Origin: Candidatus Magasanikbacteria bacterium GW2011_GWA2_56_11
GTDB taxonomy: Bacteria; Patescibacteriota; Patescibacteriia; Magasanikbacterales; UBA922
Direction of reading: 5' to 3'
Assembly: GCA_001004885.1 (NCBI GenBank)
Contig: LCRX01000013.1
Coordinates: 47,993-98,754, forward strand
Length of the DNA: 50,762 bases
In this document: piece after piece, positions 24,901-32,075 of the stretch
How positions within the stretch are numbered: the first letter of the stretch is position 1
Layout: each line of letters begins with the position of its first letter
Translations under genes and position numbers: made by a program
Notes under the pieces: generated by a model
Told to the model about the DNA's origin: nothing
Seen by the model: the letters and a program-made list of their open reading frames with translations, nothing else
The model's database searches: none

Positions 24901-25744
24901 CGACACGAACGGCGCCTTGCTCCATCTCATGGCCAACTTGTCGAGCATCGGTCCGTCGAACAATGTAACCGTGGGCGGTCACAACCTTGGCTTCAACATC
25001 GCCAACTTGGGCCATGTTACCGGCCTTGGCGCCCAGAGCGGCACCGGTTCGACCGAATACCTTAGCTCGTCAAGCGCTCCGAATGGCAACACTCACTACA
25101 TGTACCAGGGTGTTCCGACCATCAAGAAGTTGGCGTTGTCCTCCAACGTCCTCAACAATGGTTCGGTTGACCTGTACAAGTTCGAGGTGACAGCCAACAC
25201 GAGCGACATCTCGCTCATGAAGTTCACCTTCGACATCGCCACTTCCAGCTTCGTGGCTGGCAGCGGCAACGGTATCGGCAATGTCCAATTGGTGGATGTT
25301 ACCGAGAACCCGGAGGTTATCCTCAACTCCAGCGCCGTTCGTCCCGGTGAAAACGGCACGGTGAGCATATTGATTGACACCAATGGCGATTCCGTCGTTG
25401 ACGTCAACAACAACATCACCCACGTGGCCGGCACCGGCGGTCTTGAGGAAAGGACTGTCTCCCGAGTTTTGCCGCGCGTCTTCGTGTTGCGTGGTATCGC
25501 TACGGGCACCCAGTCCGGAGCCTCAGTCTCGACCCGTATGGCGGGCGACGCCGCGACCTTGAATGCCGTTGCTACGCTCATGACGAGCGCGGCTACGGTT
25601 GAAGCCGACACACTCAACGACGACTTCATCTGGTCGGATATGCATAACGGCGCTCACGCCTCGACAACTGCTGACTGGACCAACGGTTATCTGGTCAACG
25701 GTTTGAACTCGACGTCGAGCACGGCCGAGGTACTCTCCAAATAA
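21932..25744 (+). CDS. Giant secreted surface protein, probable S-layer protein
   Basis: The protein is 1270 aa with a signal peptide (about 1-37, basic start, hydrophobic VSVVAMTMVWSVGLSALVPA, cleavage after AAA). Residues 40-210 hold three related units of the type YLIDADMNRRYFPNSEVYNT followed by WYKDFSGVVTI, a module recurrent in large Patescibacteria surface proteins. A Thr/Pro linker (GTTPTTPTTPTTPATG, about 240-255) leads to repeated beta-sandwich domains of about 130-170 residues, with motifs such as NTGTEKVTIDSFKVVRGG, LLDAGGSSEDLKVTQFKVKD and LSTTTENVEIDKILLTQ. There is no C-terminal anchor. Codon choice is unusually uniform, as in a highly expressed gene, and the gene has a strong terminator and a structured leader. 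It likely forms the outer coat and could be glycosylated by the nearby loci. Confidence 0.85.
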   Translation: MHDLKKFGKKLFTVSVVAMTMVWSVGLSALVPAGVAAATCPELEAGDLFKVKGNSAVYLIDADMNRRYFPNSEVYNTWYKDFSGVVTIDPTCTDAYPSAGGVNYRPGSRLVKTAVSPSVFAVGANNMKQKLASEEVAKALYGANWAKLVRDLPDVFDANYKVGAVLDTAKLHDGMLVKKEGETAVYSVSGGKLLKVDGELSSQVKGDVRTVSAAVFGTATADAATVTPAKLVENPAQVGTSGTTPTTPTTPTTPATGALKVTLASDSPVSTYALANAARVPFAKVVFKNTGTEKVTIDSFKVVRGGAPAVNADFSTVNVVDASGNLLNDAGKSLNSDNLATFTEDIVLNGGEEKVYTLVGDMAAAAAMTTGNVPTLGVHSLETTATVEGTLPLFGHSVTTNDNVTLGTVTLAEGSTVGTVTKQIGSNDVNLANLKISVATEDFQVQRVVMYNGGTVSDTDIENYELKYNNNVVAKGTMKGKYLTFDLAACTTDCKIEKGNDKTFAVFADISGGSGRDIQLYVQKQVHVLAKDLKNNQYVTPTNNFASASPDVNVSQGKINITKTDDVKSGDVPDNATNVALASFNFKVQGEPIDVRTLVFKITPSGSTQPAHLDSLVIYNKDGKALIGGGDGVGASAATAGYATSTDSFTLQPGDNILTVKAKITSDPAANDTIQIGIDMNSVNFDARGVNSGETITLGTYATPNNSVVSGNTMTVREGALRVTTMPTPSARSVAAGTNGVELAHVLLDAGGSSEDLKVTQFKVKDTTGATAKTIDIQSIRLYVDKDGDSYNSAGTEEALTETVSGSDSTANNDETFTFNLSGADQFVIKAGKKLVVKVKAEIAGGATAGSHTFATNVANDISAVGVTTGSTVSETIETGASGQALTIGAAGGTVEVSLDPSNPSAKLFAAGTTGVKLGTFKFLSTTTENVEIDKILLTQRVTATASSSYKDYDLLYLVDESGKTVGSVVPTSTTPLIDLDSKAFVVDISDTNGALLHLMANLSSIGPSNNVTVGGHNLGFNIANLGHVTGLGAQSGTGSTEYLSSSSAPNGNTHYMYQGVPTIKKLALSSNVLNNGSVDLYKFEVTANTSDISLMKFTFDIATSSFVAGSGNGIGNVQLVDVTENPEVILNSSAVRPGENGTVSILIDTNGDSVVDVNNNITHVAGTGGLEERTVSRVLPRVFVLRGIATGTQSGASVSTRMAGDAATLNAVATLMTSAATVEADTLNDDFIWSDMHNGAHASTTADWTNGYLVNGLNSTSSTAEVLSK

Positions 25745-25780
25745 TCGCTCCGCGATTAGCTTGGGTTAGCACCAACGCGC

Positions 25781-25814
25781 AAAACTCTCCCCGCTTGGGG
25801 AGAGTTTTGTTTTT
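25781..25814 (+). terminator. Strong terminator of the S-layer-like gene
   Basis: AAAACTCTCCCC, loop GCTT, GGGGAGAGTTTT and then GTTTTT: a perfect 12-bp stem. Confidence 0.95.
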
Positions 25815-25821
25815 CTGTCTA

Positions 25822-25850
25822 TTGCCGGTAGCCGGAGCGCGTGTTATACT
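25822..25850 (+). promoter_or_regulatory. Promoter feeding leader copy B
   Basis: TTGCCG (25822-25827), 17 bp, TATACT (25845-25850). The predicted start is about six bases before the element. The same hexamers and spacing precede the family 2 leader at 29854-29882. Confidence 0.65.
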
Positions 25851-25862
25851 GGTACAATTATG

Positions 25863-26018
25863 AACTCACAGCGAGTTCCCCCCCCTTTCGCCTCAAACAG
25901 AGACTGATTTTCACGGCCCCAATGTCCTAGCCTATAAGAGCGAGTTTTGGTGCCGTAAAAATCAGTCTATGTTCCGGCTCAACTTAGGGTAGAATTGCTA
26001 ATAACTCACTACCAGTTC
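25863..26018 (+). repeat. Hairpin-leader element, copy B, with inverted loop
   Basis: The flanks match copies C and D (GAACTCACAGCGAGTT start, GCTAATAACTCACTACCAGTTC-like end), but the 24-nt loop is the reverse complement of theirs. In the stem a G:C pair of the other copies is A:T here (CGCGG/CCGCG versus CACGG/CCGTA). It ends 22 bp before the ATG at 26041. Confidence 0.9.
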
Positions 26019-26040
26019 TATGCTTTTCACTAGGACTATG

Positions 26041-26712
26041 ATGAAAAAATATTTGTTTTGGCCGGGAGTGGGGGTGATTGTGTTTGCCCTCGTGGTCCTG
26101 GCCGTGGTTTGGCGTCCGGGCGCTCCGGCCGCGCCGTATAGCGGCAAAGTTGATCCGTTTGCCGGTTTGGTTTATCCCTCCGGCCTCGACGCCGATACCC
26201 GGGCAGTAATGGAAGAAAAAGTCTCGAGCACCAAAGCCATGTACGAGCGAGATCCGGATATTTGGGAGACCTGGATCGCCATCGGCAACCTCAGGCAACT
26301 GTTGGGCGACCGCCGGGGCGCGATCGCCGCCTACGAACAGTCGCTCAAGCTGCAGGAGAACAATGTTTTGGGCAATCGCAATATGGCGGAAGTGTATGTT
26401 CAGCTCGGCGACTACGAAAAAGCGGCGCGTAATTTCGAGCTGGCGATCGGCAGCAACTTTGCCGACCCGGATCTTTACCTGAAATTGGCCTTGCTGTACG
26501 AACAGAAATTAAACCGGCCGGATTTGGCTGAGGTTACCTATCGTCAGGGTCTGAACTACGCGGCGCAAAATCGGGAATATTTATCCAGCCTGGCGGCCTT
26601 TTACAAACAGCAAGGCAAGTGGGAACAGTACCGCGAGTACGCCCGAGAGCTGGTGCAAGCCTACCCGGAGGACGGAAGTCTAAAGGAGGTCTACCGCGAC
26701 GCGCTTGAATAG
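26041..26712 (+). CDS. Membrane-anchored TPR protein
   Basis: Counting from the ATG at 26041 it is 223 aa (in-frame ATGs at 26038 and 26020 are alternatives). An N-terminal transmembrane helix (LFWPGVGVIVFALVVLAVVW) is followed by tetratricopeptide repeats, for example WETWIAIGNLRQLLGDRRGA and AIAAYEQSLKLQENNVLGNR, then VYVQLGDYEKAARNFELAI and AEVTYRQGLNYAAQNREYLS. TPR units hold protein partners. It lies just upstream of the O-antigen-ligase-like gene, whose own C-terminus also carries TPR-like helices, so a scaffold for glycan polymerisation or ligation at the membrane is inferred. Leader copy B directly precedes it. Confidence 0.8.
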   Translation: MKKYLFWPGVGVIVFALVVLAVVWRPGAPAAPYSGKVDPFAGLVYPSGLDADTRAVMEEKVSSTKAMYERDPDIWETWIAIGNLRQLLGDRRGAIAAYEQSLKLQENNVLGNRNMAEVYVQLGDYEKAARNFELAIGSNFADPDLYLKLALLYEQKLNRPDLAEVTYRQGLNYAAQNREYLSSLAAFYKQQGKWEQYREYARELVQAYPEDGSLKEVYRDALE

Positions 26713-26731
26713 CCGCCGGCTATCCCGTGTT

Positions 26732-28640
26732 ATGACTGCTTCCCGCATACTTGAAAAAATTATCCGCGGCGGCCTCCTGGCGAGTTTCTTCGTGCCGTTA
26801 GTGCTTTTTCCGACCAGCTTTATCTTTCCGTTCATAGTACCCAAAATCGTTATTTTCCGCAGCCTGGTGGCGATTTTGCTCGGTGCCTATGTCTTGCTCT
26901 TAATCGTCGCGTGGCAAAACTACCGTCCCCGCTTTACGCTGCTTTCGGCCGCCGTCGGCCTGTTTTTTTTGAGCTTCATCGCTTCGACATTTGCCGGGGT
27001 CGACTGGTATCACAGTTTCTGGGACAACCACGAACGCATGTTGGGGCTTTTCACCCTGGCCCACTATATTGCTTATTATCTCATCGCCACGCGGCAGCGG
27101 CCGCGTTTCCGGTACGCTCGGCAACCCGATCTACTATAGCGGTTATGGACTGTTCCTGTCGGCTTTAGGCTATTTGGCTCTCTGGAGTGAAAAGCGGCGC
27201 GGGTGGAAGATCTACGCGCTTTTGTCCGCCCTGCTGGGGGTGGTCGGGGTGTTTTTGGGCGAAACTCGGGGCACCATGCTGGGCTTGGCCGTGGGCGTCG
27301 TGGCACTCTTCACGACTTATGTTTTGGCGGCGCGGGACAACCGCCGCCTGCGCCGTTTTGTCGTGGGGCTCGGTGCCTCTGCCCTGCTCCTGGCCGGAAT
27401 ACTTTTCGTTTTCAGGCAAACCCCGGTGGTTCAGAAAGTGCCGGCCCTGTCGCGCTTGTTGAATACCAGTCTCACCGACGCCACTGCCGGCACCCGTTTC
27501 ATGGCCTGGTCGATTGCTGTCGAGGCCTGGCAGGACAAGCCAATTTTCGGCTGGGGACCGAATAATTATTTTTACGCTTTCAACGCTTATTACCGGCCGG
27601 AGTTTTTGCTCCAGGGCTGGCGCGAGACTTGGTTTGACAATGCCCACAATATTGTTATGAATACCCTGGCGGTACAGGGGATTGTCGGGGTCGGGGCCTA
27701 CCTGGCTTTGTTTGCCGCCGCTTTTTGGCTGCTGATCGCTGGTTATCACCGGGGCCGGTTTAATATCCACTGGCTCGCGGCCGGCGTCGCCTTTCTCTGT
27801 GGTCATTTTATTCATAATTTTTTCGTTTTTGAAAATCCGACATCGTATCTGTACTTTTTTTGGTTTTTGGCCTGGATTAACGCCCAAGCTTACCCGCCCG
27901 AACCGTTGGCAGTGGGCGTGTCCCGGCGTTTCCCGGCCGTAGCCGGGGTTGCGGTTTTTATCGCGGCGGCACTGGTAATATTTACCACCAATATAAACGT
28001 CGCCCGGGCGAACCGGGCCACTCTTACGGCCGTGAGCTTGCTTAGGGCCTACCCGGCCAAGGCTTTGGAGGCGTACGACAAAGCCCTGGCTTACGGTTCG
28101 CCGCATATAGACGACATTCGGGGAGATTTTTCCCGTTACGCGTCCGATTTTTTGATTTCCATCCGGGAAATAGACCGGCTGCCCGAGGGGCAGAGAATGG
28201 CAGCGGTCATAGACAGCGCGCTCAGTTCCAATCGGCAGCTGCACCCCCTGGATATCCGGGTCCACCTCCAGCAAATAGGCTGGCTGCAGTTTTTGGGCGT
28301 TACGCGCGGCGACGCGCAATTATTGTCCGAGGCAGAGAAAATAAGCTACGAAGCAATAGCGCTCTCGCCCCGGCGGCAGCAGTTAAAATACCAATTGGCT
28401 ACTCTCAAGCTCAATTTGCGTAAATTTTCCGAAGCGGAAGCCGTGATGCAAGAGGTAATAAACGACGAGCCCCGGGTAGGCGAAAGCTGGTGGCGCCTCG
28501 CGGTAATATATAAAGAAATCGGCCAGCCAGAGGCGGCCGAAGCGGTGATTAGAGAGGCGGAGGCCAAGGGCGTGGTCTTCGACCAGGGAAGCCGGGATAT
28601 TATCGAGTCGTCTTTAGGCCTGACCACTACGGCCCCTTAG
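26732..28640 (+). pseudogene. O-antigen ligase/polymerase-like membrane protein with TPR tail, out-of-frame internal loss
   Basis: The ATG at 26732 lies 20 bp after the TPR gene. The first frame encodes several membrane helices and reaches DWYHSFWDNHERMLGLFTLA and then HYIAYYLIAT near 27095. The second frame picks up at RGSGRVSGTLGNPIYYSGYG near 27110 and runs through the Wzy_C region (RFMAWSIAVEAWQDKPIFGW, DNAHNIVMNTLAVQGIVGVG) to a C-terminal TPR-like part (about the last 200 residues). Homologous proteins have about 40-45 residues between these two blocks that are absent here, so bases are missing as well as out of frame. It is either a broken gene or an assembly deletion. The 3' end overlaps the convergent GT gene by 27 bp. 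Confidence 0.8.
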
Positions 28641-29669
28641 CTCTTCATAGAGCGTTTCGGTTTTTTTGATCATCGCCGCGAGCGTATAGCCCGCGGCGGT
28701 TTTTTTGGCTGCCGCGGCGCAGCTCTCGCGCGGGACGCCGCTTTGCATCGCTTCGATAAGCGCGTAGGGCAAGCCCTCCTTTCGCGAGGGCAGGACCAGA
28801 AGATCAAAGGCCGGCATGAGCTCGGAAGCTCGCGGTACGGCTCCGAGAAAAAGGACGTTATTCTGCAAATTAAGCCGGCGCCGGAGCTCCCAAAGACGGG
28901 TTTTTTCCGGGCCGTCGCCAAGAATCAAGAAAACAGTGTCCGTTAATTCGCGGCTGCTCCGGCTTATGGCGTATAGCAGGGTGTCGAGACCCTTGGCCGG
29001 GTAAAGGTTGGCCACGCAGCCGACCCAAAACGGCCACCGGTGCAGTGTTTCCGGCCGGCCGCAGGCTAGCTTGGCGCGGGCCTGCCGACTGGTGAGAGCC
29101 GGTCGGCCGGTGGGGGCTATTCCGAGCGGGATGAGATGTAATTTGCTTTGGCCAGCGGGCGGAATAAGCGCCCGGCCGGTGGCCAAATCCGGCTCTGAGA
29201 GTACTATAAGGGCGTTTTTGTTTTTAGCCGCGGATCGCTCGACTGTCCGGTAGAGAGCGCGGCGGAGCGGACCTAGCGGTTCTAAAAAAACCCAGCCGTG
29301 GACCGTGTAGACTACCGCCGGCCGTGTCCGGAGCGCGAGCGCGGCCAGCGATCCGACCGCGCCGGCTTTGGAGCTGTTGAGGTGGACGATATCCGGCCGG
29401 AGTTCGCGGTAAAGCCGGCTGAGTTCGAGCACGGCAGCGGCGTCGTGAAAAGGAGAAATTCGGCGTACAAGATGGCGCTGGGGGTAGATTTTGACCGCCG
29501 GCGCCGCGGCCGCTAATTGTTTTGTGAGCTCCTGCGCAGTGCCCGGCTCGCCGATGGCTACGCTTACCTGATGGCGCCCGGCCAGGCTGGCGGCCAGGTC
29601 GCGGACATAAGTTTGGGCGCCGCCGAGGTCGCCTTGGGTGATGACGTAGAGGATGTTTAATCCCGGCAT
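28614..29669 (-). CDS. GT4-family glycosyltransferase with probable in-frame internal loss
   Basis: The protein is 351 aa. The N-domain is normal (NILYVITQGDLGGAQTYVRD, LRPDIVHLNSSKAGAVGSLA, YTVHGWVF). The C-domain begins well with VANLYPAKGLDTLLYAI, LGDGPEKTRLWELRRRL and LLVLPSRKEGLPYALIEAMQ. After SGVP one expects VVAT-VGG-PE and about 40 further residues. Instead it jumps to RESCAAAAKKTAAGYTLAAM, which corresponds to the final helix of such enzymes. The loss is in frame, about 40-45 codons, and removes part of the nucleotide-sugar pocket, so activity is doubtful. The gene is headed by hairpin-leader family 2 and has no Shine-Dalgarno. Confidence 0.75.
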   Translation of the reverse strand: MPGLNILYVITQGDLGGAQTYVRDLAASLAGRHQVSVAIGEPGTAQELTKQLAAAAPAVKIYPQRHLVRRISPFHDAAAVLELSRLYRELRPDIVHLNSSKAGAVGSLAALALRTRPAVVYTVHGWVFLEPLGPLRRALYRTVERSAAKNKNALIVLSEPDLATGRALIPPAGQSKLHLIPLGIAPTGRPALTSRQARAKLACGRPETLHRWPFWVGCVANLYPAKGLDTLLYAISRSSRELTDTVFLILGDGPEKTRLWELRRRLNLQNNVLFLGAVPRASELMPAFDLLVLPSRKEGLPYALIEAMQSGVPRESCAAAAKKTAAGYTLAAMIKKTETLYEELRGRSGQA

Positions 29670-29683
29670 ACAGGGTATGGCTA

Positions 29684-29848
29684 CTAGAACCTACTCCCAA
29701 AAATAACTTCCGGCTCAATTTTGGCCTGTTTCGGCTGCCAATTGTCCGGCTCTCGTCGCCATAGTACCACTAGCCTGCTCAACCCGGACAATTTTCGCTC
29801 GAAACAGGCACAAAATTGCCTCGGAATTATTTTTGGGAGTAGGTTCTG
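29684..29848 (-). repeat. Hairpin-leader element, family 2
   Basis: The outer arms are perfect over 21 bp (AGAACCTACTCCCAAAAATA..., 29686-29706 with 29827-29847). Pairing continues with small interruptions through CAATTTTG, GCCTGTTTCG and AATTGTCCGG to a loop near 29755-29788, so nearly the whole element folds on itself. On the minus strand it sits between a promoter (29854-29882) and the ATG at 29669, 15 bp away. Confidence 0.85.
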
Positions 29849-29853
29849 GTAAG

Positions 29854-29882
29854 AGTATACTATGGCGCGAGGCGCTCGGCAA
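29854..29882 (-). promoter_or_regulatory. Promoter feeding the family 2 leader
   Basis: On the minus strand TTGCCG (29882-29877), 17 bp, TATACT (29859-29854). Transcription would begin at the very edge of the element. Confidence 0.6.
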
Positions 29883-30037
29883 CTGGAATTTGGAGTTTTT
29901 AAACGCGCTTTTGGCAGTAATGGCTGCCGGCCCGGGCCGCGTCATACGGGTTTGCCGTTCTGTCCTCCGGCTTGGCCGTGTACGGCGCGGCTGCCGGGAT
30001 TTTTTTGTTGAGGAACAAGCCGGACTTATACACATGA
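29862..30037 (+). pseudogene. Possible remnant of a small membrane protein
   Basis: One frame reads NWNLEFLNALLAVMAA and a different frame then reads SYGFAVLSSGLAVYGAAAGI and FLLRNKPDLYT before a TGA at 30035. Together they look like a short two-helix membrane protein interrupted by a frameshift near 29925. No family is recognised and the region may be non-coding. Confidence 0.25.
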
Positions 30038-30109
30038 GTTTATATTATGAAAATCGGCCAGCTGTGCTATACTACTAACCGTTATTTGACCTGTCTATAC
30101 GGAACCGGT

Positions 30110-30604
30110 ATGCCAATAGCTTTTTTGAAAAAAAACAATCAGTCCAGTTTGGTAGTTATAATTTTGTTGTCGCTCTCCACGGTAACTTTTGCCGGCGTGT
30201 TTTTTTTGACAGTCTATTTTTTTGATTTTTGCCGCAGTTTGCCCGGACAGGGCCTTAGCGCCCTTCCGGCCGTAACTTTAGACAATAACCAGGAAAGCGG
30301 CGACGAACAGAAAGTTGAAGTAACCAGCGGCGATCCCAGTATTGCCCAGGTCGTCAAACAGGTGAGCAAACATTTGGCTTTGCCGGATGGCGAAGTGCTG
30401 GTAGCCACGGTGCTTGACCCCGAGACCTTTGGACGCGAGCATGCAGGCTTTTTTGTCTCCCCGAAGAAAGGGGACAAGGTCTTGGTTTACGCTGACCGGG
30501 TGATTCTTTACGATCCGGACCGCGATCGATTACTCGATATTATTCATGCCGCCCTACCTGGCCAGGCAGCCGGGGATAGGTCGGTGTCTACCACCTCGCC
30601 ATAG
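30110..30604 (+). CDS. Single-pass membrane protein of unknown function
   Basis: The ATG at 30110 gives 164 aa; the frame is open to 30047 but those residues are not convincing. After a short basic start there is a transmembrane helix (SLVVIILLSLSTVTFAGVFF). A polar linker (about 50-75) leads to a compact alpha/beta part with IAQVVKQVSKHLALPDGEVL, FFVSPKKGDKVLVYADRVIL and YDPDRDRLLDIIHA. A TATACT lies about 40 bp upstream (30068-30073). The gene is 18 bp before a secreted protein gene and probably co-transcribed with it. I do not recognise the family. Confidence 0.7.
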   Translation: MPIAFLKKNNQSSLVVIILLSLSTVTFAGVFFLTVYFFDFCRSLPGQGLSALPAVTLDNNQESGDEQKVEVTSGDPSIAQVVKQVSKHLALPDGEVLVATVLDPETFGREHAGFFVSPKKGDKVLVYADRVILYDPDRDRLLDIIHAALPGQAAGDRSVSTTSP

Positions 30605-30622
30605 GTTTAATTTACCCTGTTT

Positions 30623-31975
30623 ATGCGGAGAAAATTTTTAATCATACTGTCGGCCGCTTTTTTGCCCGCCGCGGTCTTGGCGGCGTACAACGACGTTACA
30701 ACTGACGGTACGTCGCAGATAGTCTACCCCGGCAATGGCGCCGCCTACACCATGGGGACGGATATGCAGGTAGAGTCGTTCTCTTTGAGCGACACCAACA
30801 TGAGTTTTGTCGTTGATAACATTTCCAAAATCGTCCTTACGTCTACTGACAAGAGTTCTTTCAGCGTCGGACATTCCGGCTGCGCGGTTACTTTTGATTG
30901 CGGACTCACTGCGTCTACTCTTACGGTGCAGTGCCCCGTCTACCAGACAGTTACCGTCGTGCCGTCCGGCACCTGCCAGAGCACCAATACGGGTGGCAAC
31001 GGCGGCAATGGCGGTGGTGGGGGCGGTGGCGGCGGTGCCGGCACCGTGTCCATGACGACTGTGGTAGCGCTCGAAGTTAACAAGTCCACGCCGGTGGCGG
31101 TGGGGGGCATCACGCACACCGCTACCGTTCTTTCGGCCACGGCAGACTTACTCAAGCTCAAAATCGAATCAGAGCCGATAACGGCTGATTTTGCCAAAAA
31201 TACAGCCAAGGACGTAGACACGAGTGGCGATAAAAAGACCGATTTGAGGGTTACTTACCTGGGGTTGGAAGCGGGCAAAGCCAAAGTCCAATTCACCAAG
31301 TTAGCGGCTGCCGAGCAGAAGGCGGTCGAAGAACCGTCCGCCCCGGTTACGGCGCCGGCAAAACCGGTCGCCTGCGGACTGGCCACTGACAAAGCCTACA
31401 AAAAATCTGGCAGTCCGGCGGTTTATTATGTCAGCGCGGAGTGCACCAAACGTCCTTTCAACAACTCGGCAGTATTTTTTTCCTACTTTCCCTCCTGGAA
31501 AGACGTTAAGTCTGTTAGCGCCAAAGATCTCGATGCCGTAGCGGCGGATAAGCTCGGCTTCATGCCCTGGGGGCCGAAATACGATCCCCAGTACGGCGCG
31601 GTGGCCAAAATTGTGTCCGACCCCAAGGTTTATCTCCTCCTGGGACAGGAAAAATACTGGATCACGAACGAACAAGTCTTCACGAAACTCGGTTACCAGT
31701 GGAGCTGGGTGGAAGATATCGATCCGCGGCTTCTCGATAAATACGCGACTGGCTCCGAGATATCGGATCTGAATCGCCATCCGAATTATACCCTGGTGAA
31801 GTACGCGCAGAGTCCCAAGGTGTACCGGCTGGAGCCGGATCCCAAGGACAGCCAAAAACAGGTAAAACGGCACATCAAGAACGAGGCCGCTTTCACACGG
31901 CTCAAGTACCGCTGGGACCGCGTGATTACCCTTAAGACCGCGGAAACTTATCCAGACGGAGCAGCCCTCGAATAA
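30623..31975 (+). CDS. Secreted surface protein sharing a module with the S-layer-like protein
   Basis: The protein is 450 aa with a signal peptide (RRKFLIILSAAFLPAAVLAA). Residues about 20-120 form a small beta domain with Cys pairs. A Gly/Asn-rich spacer (GGNGGNGGGGGGGGGAG, about 125-143) follows, then another beta domain. The C-terminal ~200 residues contain three related units (VYYVSAECTKRPFNNSAVFF, VYLLLGQEKYWITNEQVFTK, VYRLEPDPK and then RHIKNEAAFTRLKYRW). These match the VYLIDADMNRRYFPNSEVY-type units at the start of the 1270-aa protein. The shared module suggests a common anchoring or assembly role at the cell surface. The gene ends at a clear terminator. Confidence 0.75.
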   Translation: MRRKFLIILSAAFLPAAVLAAYNDVTTDGTSQIVYPGNGAAYTMGTDMQVESFSLSDTNMSFVVDNISKIVLTSTDKSSFSVGHSGCAVTFDCGLTASTLTVQCPVYQTVTVVPSGTCQSTNTGGNGGNGGGGGGGGGAGTVSMTTVVALEVNKSTPVAVGGITHTATVLSATADLLKLKIESEPITADFAKNTAKDVDTSGDKKTDLRVTYLGLEAGKAKVQFTKLAAAEQKAVEEPSAPVTAPAKPVACGLATDKAYKKSGSPAVYYVSAECTKRPFNNSAVFFSYFPSWKDVKSVSAKDLDAVAADKLGFMPWGPKYDPQYGAVAKIVSDPKVYLLLGQEKYWITNEQVFTKLGYQWSWVEDIDPRLLDKYATGSEISDLNRHPNYTLVKYAQSPKVYRLEPDPKDSQKQVKRHIKNEAAFTRLKYRWDRVITLKTAETYPDGAALE

Positions 31976-31993
31976 ATTCGGTTTTTGGAAAAA

Positions 31994-32026
31994 CCCCAGT
32001 ACCACGCCGTACTGGGGTTTTATTTT
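31994..32026 (+). terminator. Rho-independent terminator
   Basis: CCCCAGTAC, loop CACGCC, GTACTGGGG and then TTTTATTTT. Confidence 0.9.
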
Positions 32027-32053
32027 GACAAAAGAGCGGGAAATAGGTAGTAT
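32025..32053 (+). promoter_or_regulatory. Promoter of the glycan locus
   Basis: TTGACA (32025-32030), 17 bp, TAGTAT (32048-32053). The leader to the ATG at 32076 is about 16 nt and has no Shine-Dalgarno. Confidence 0.75.
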
Positions 32054-32075
32054 TAAGGGCACTTAGACTGCATTT

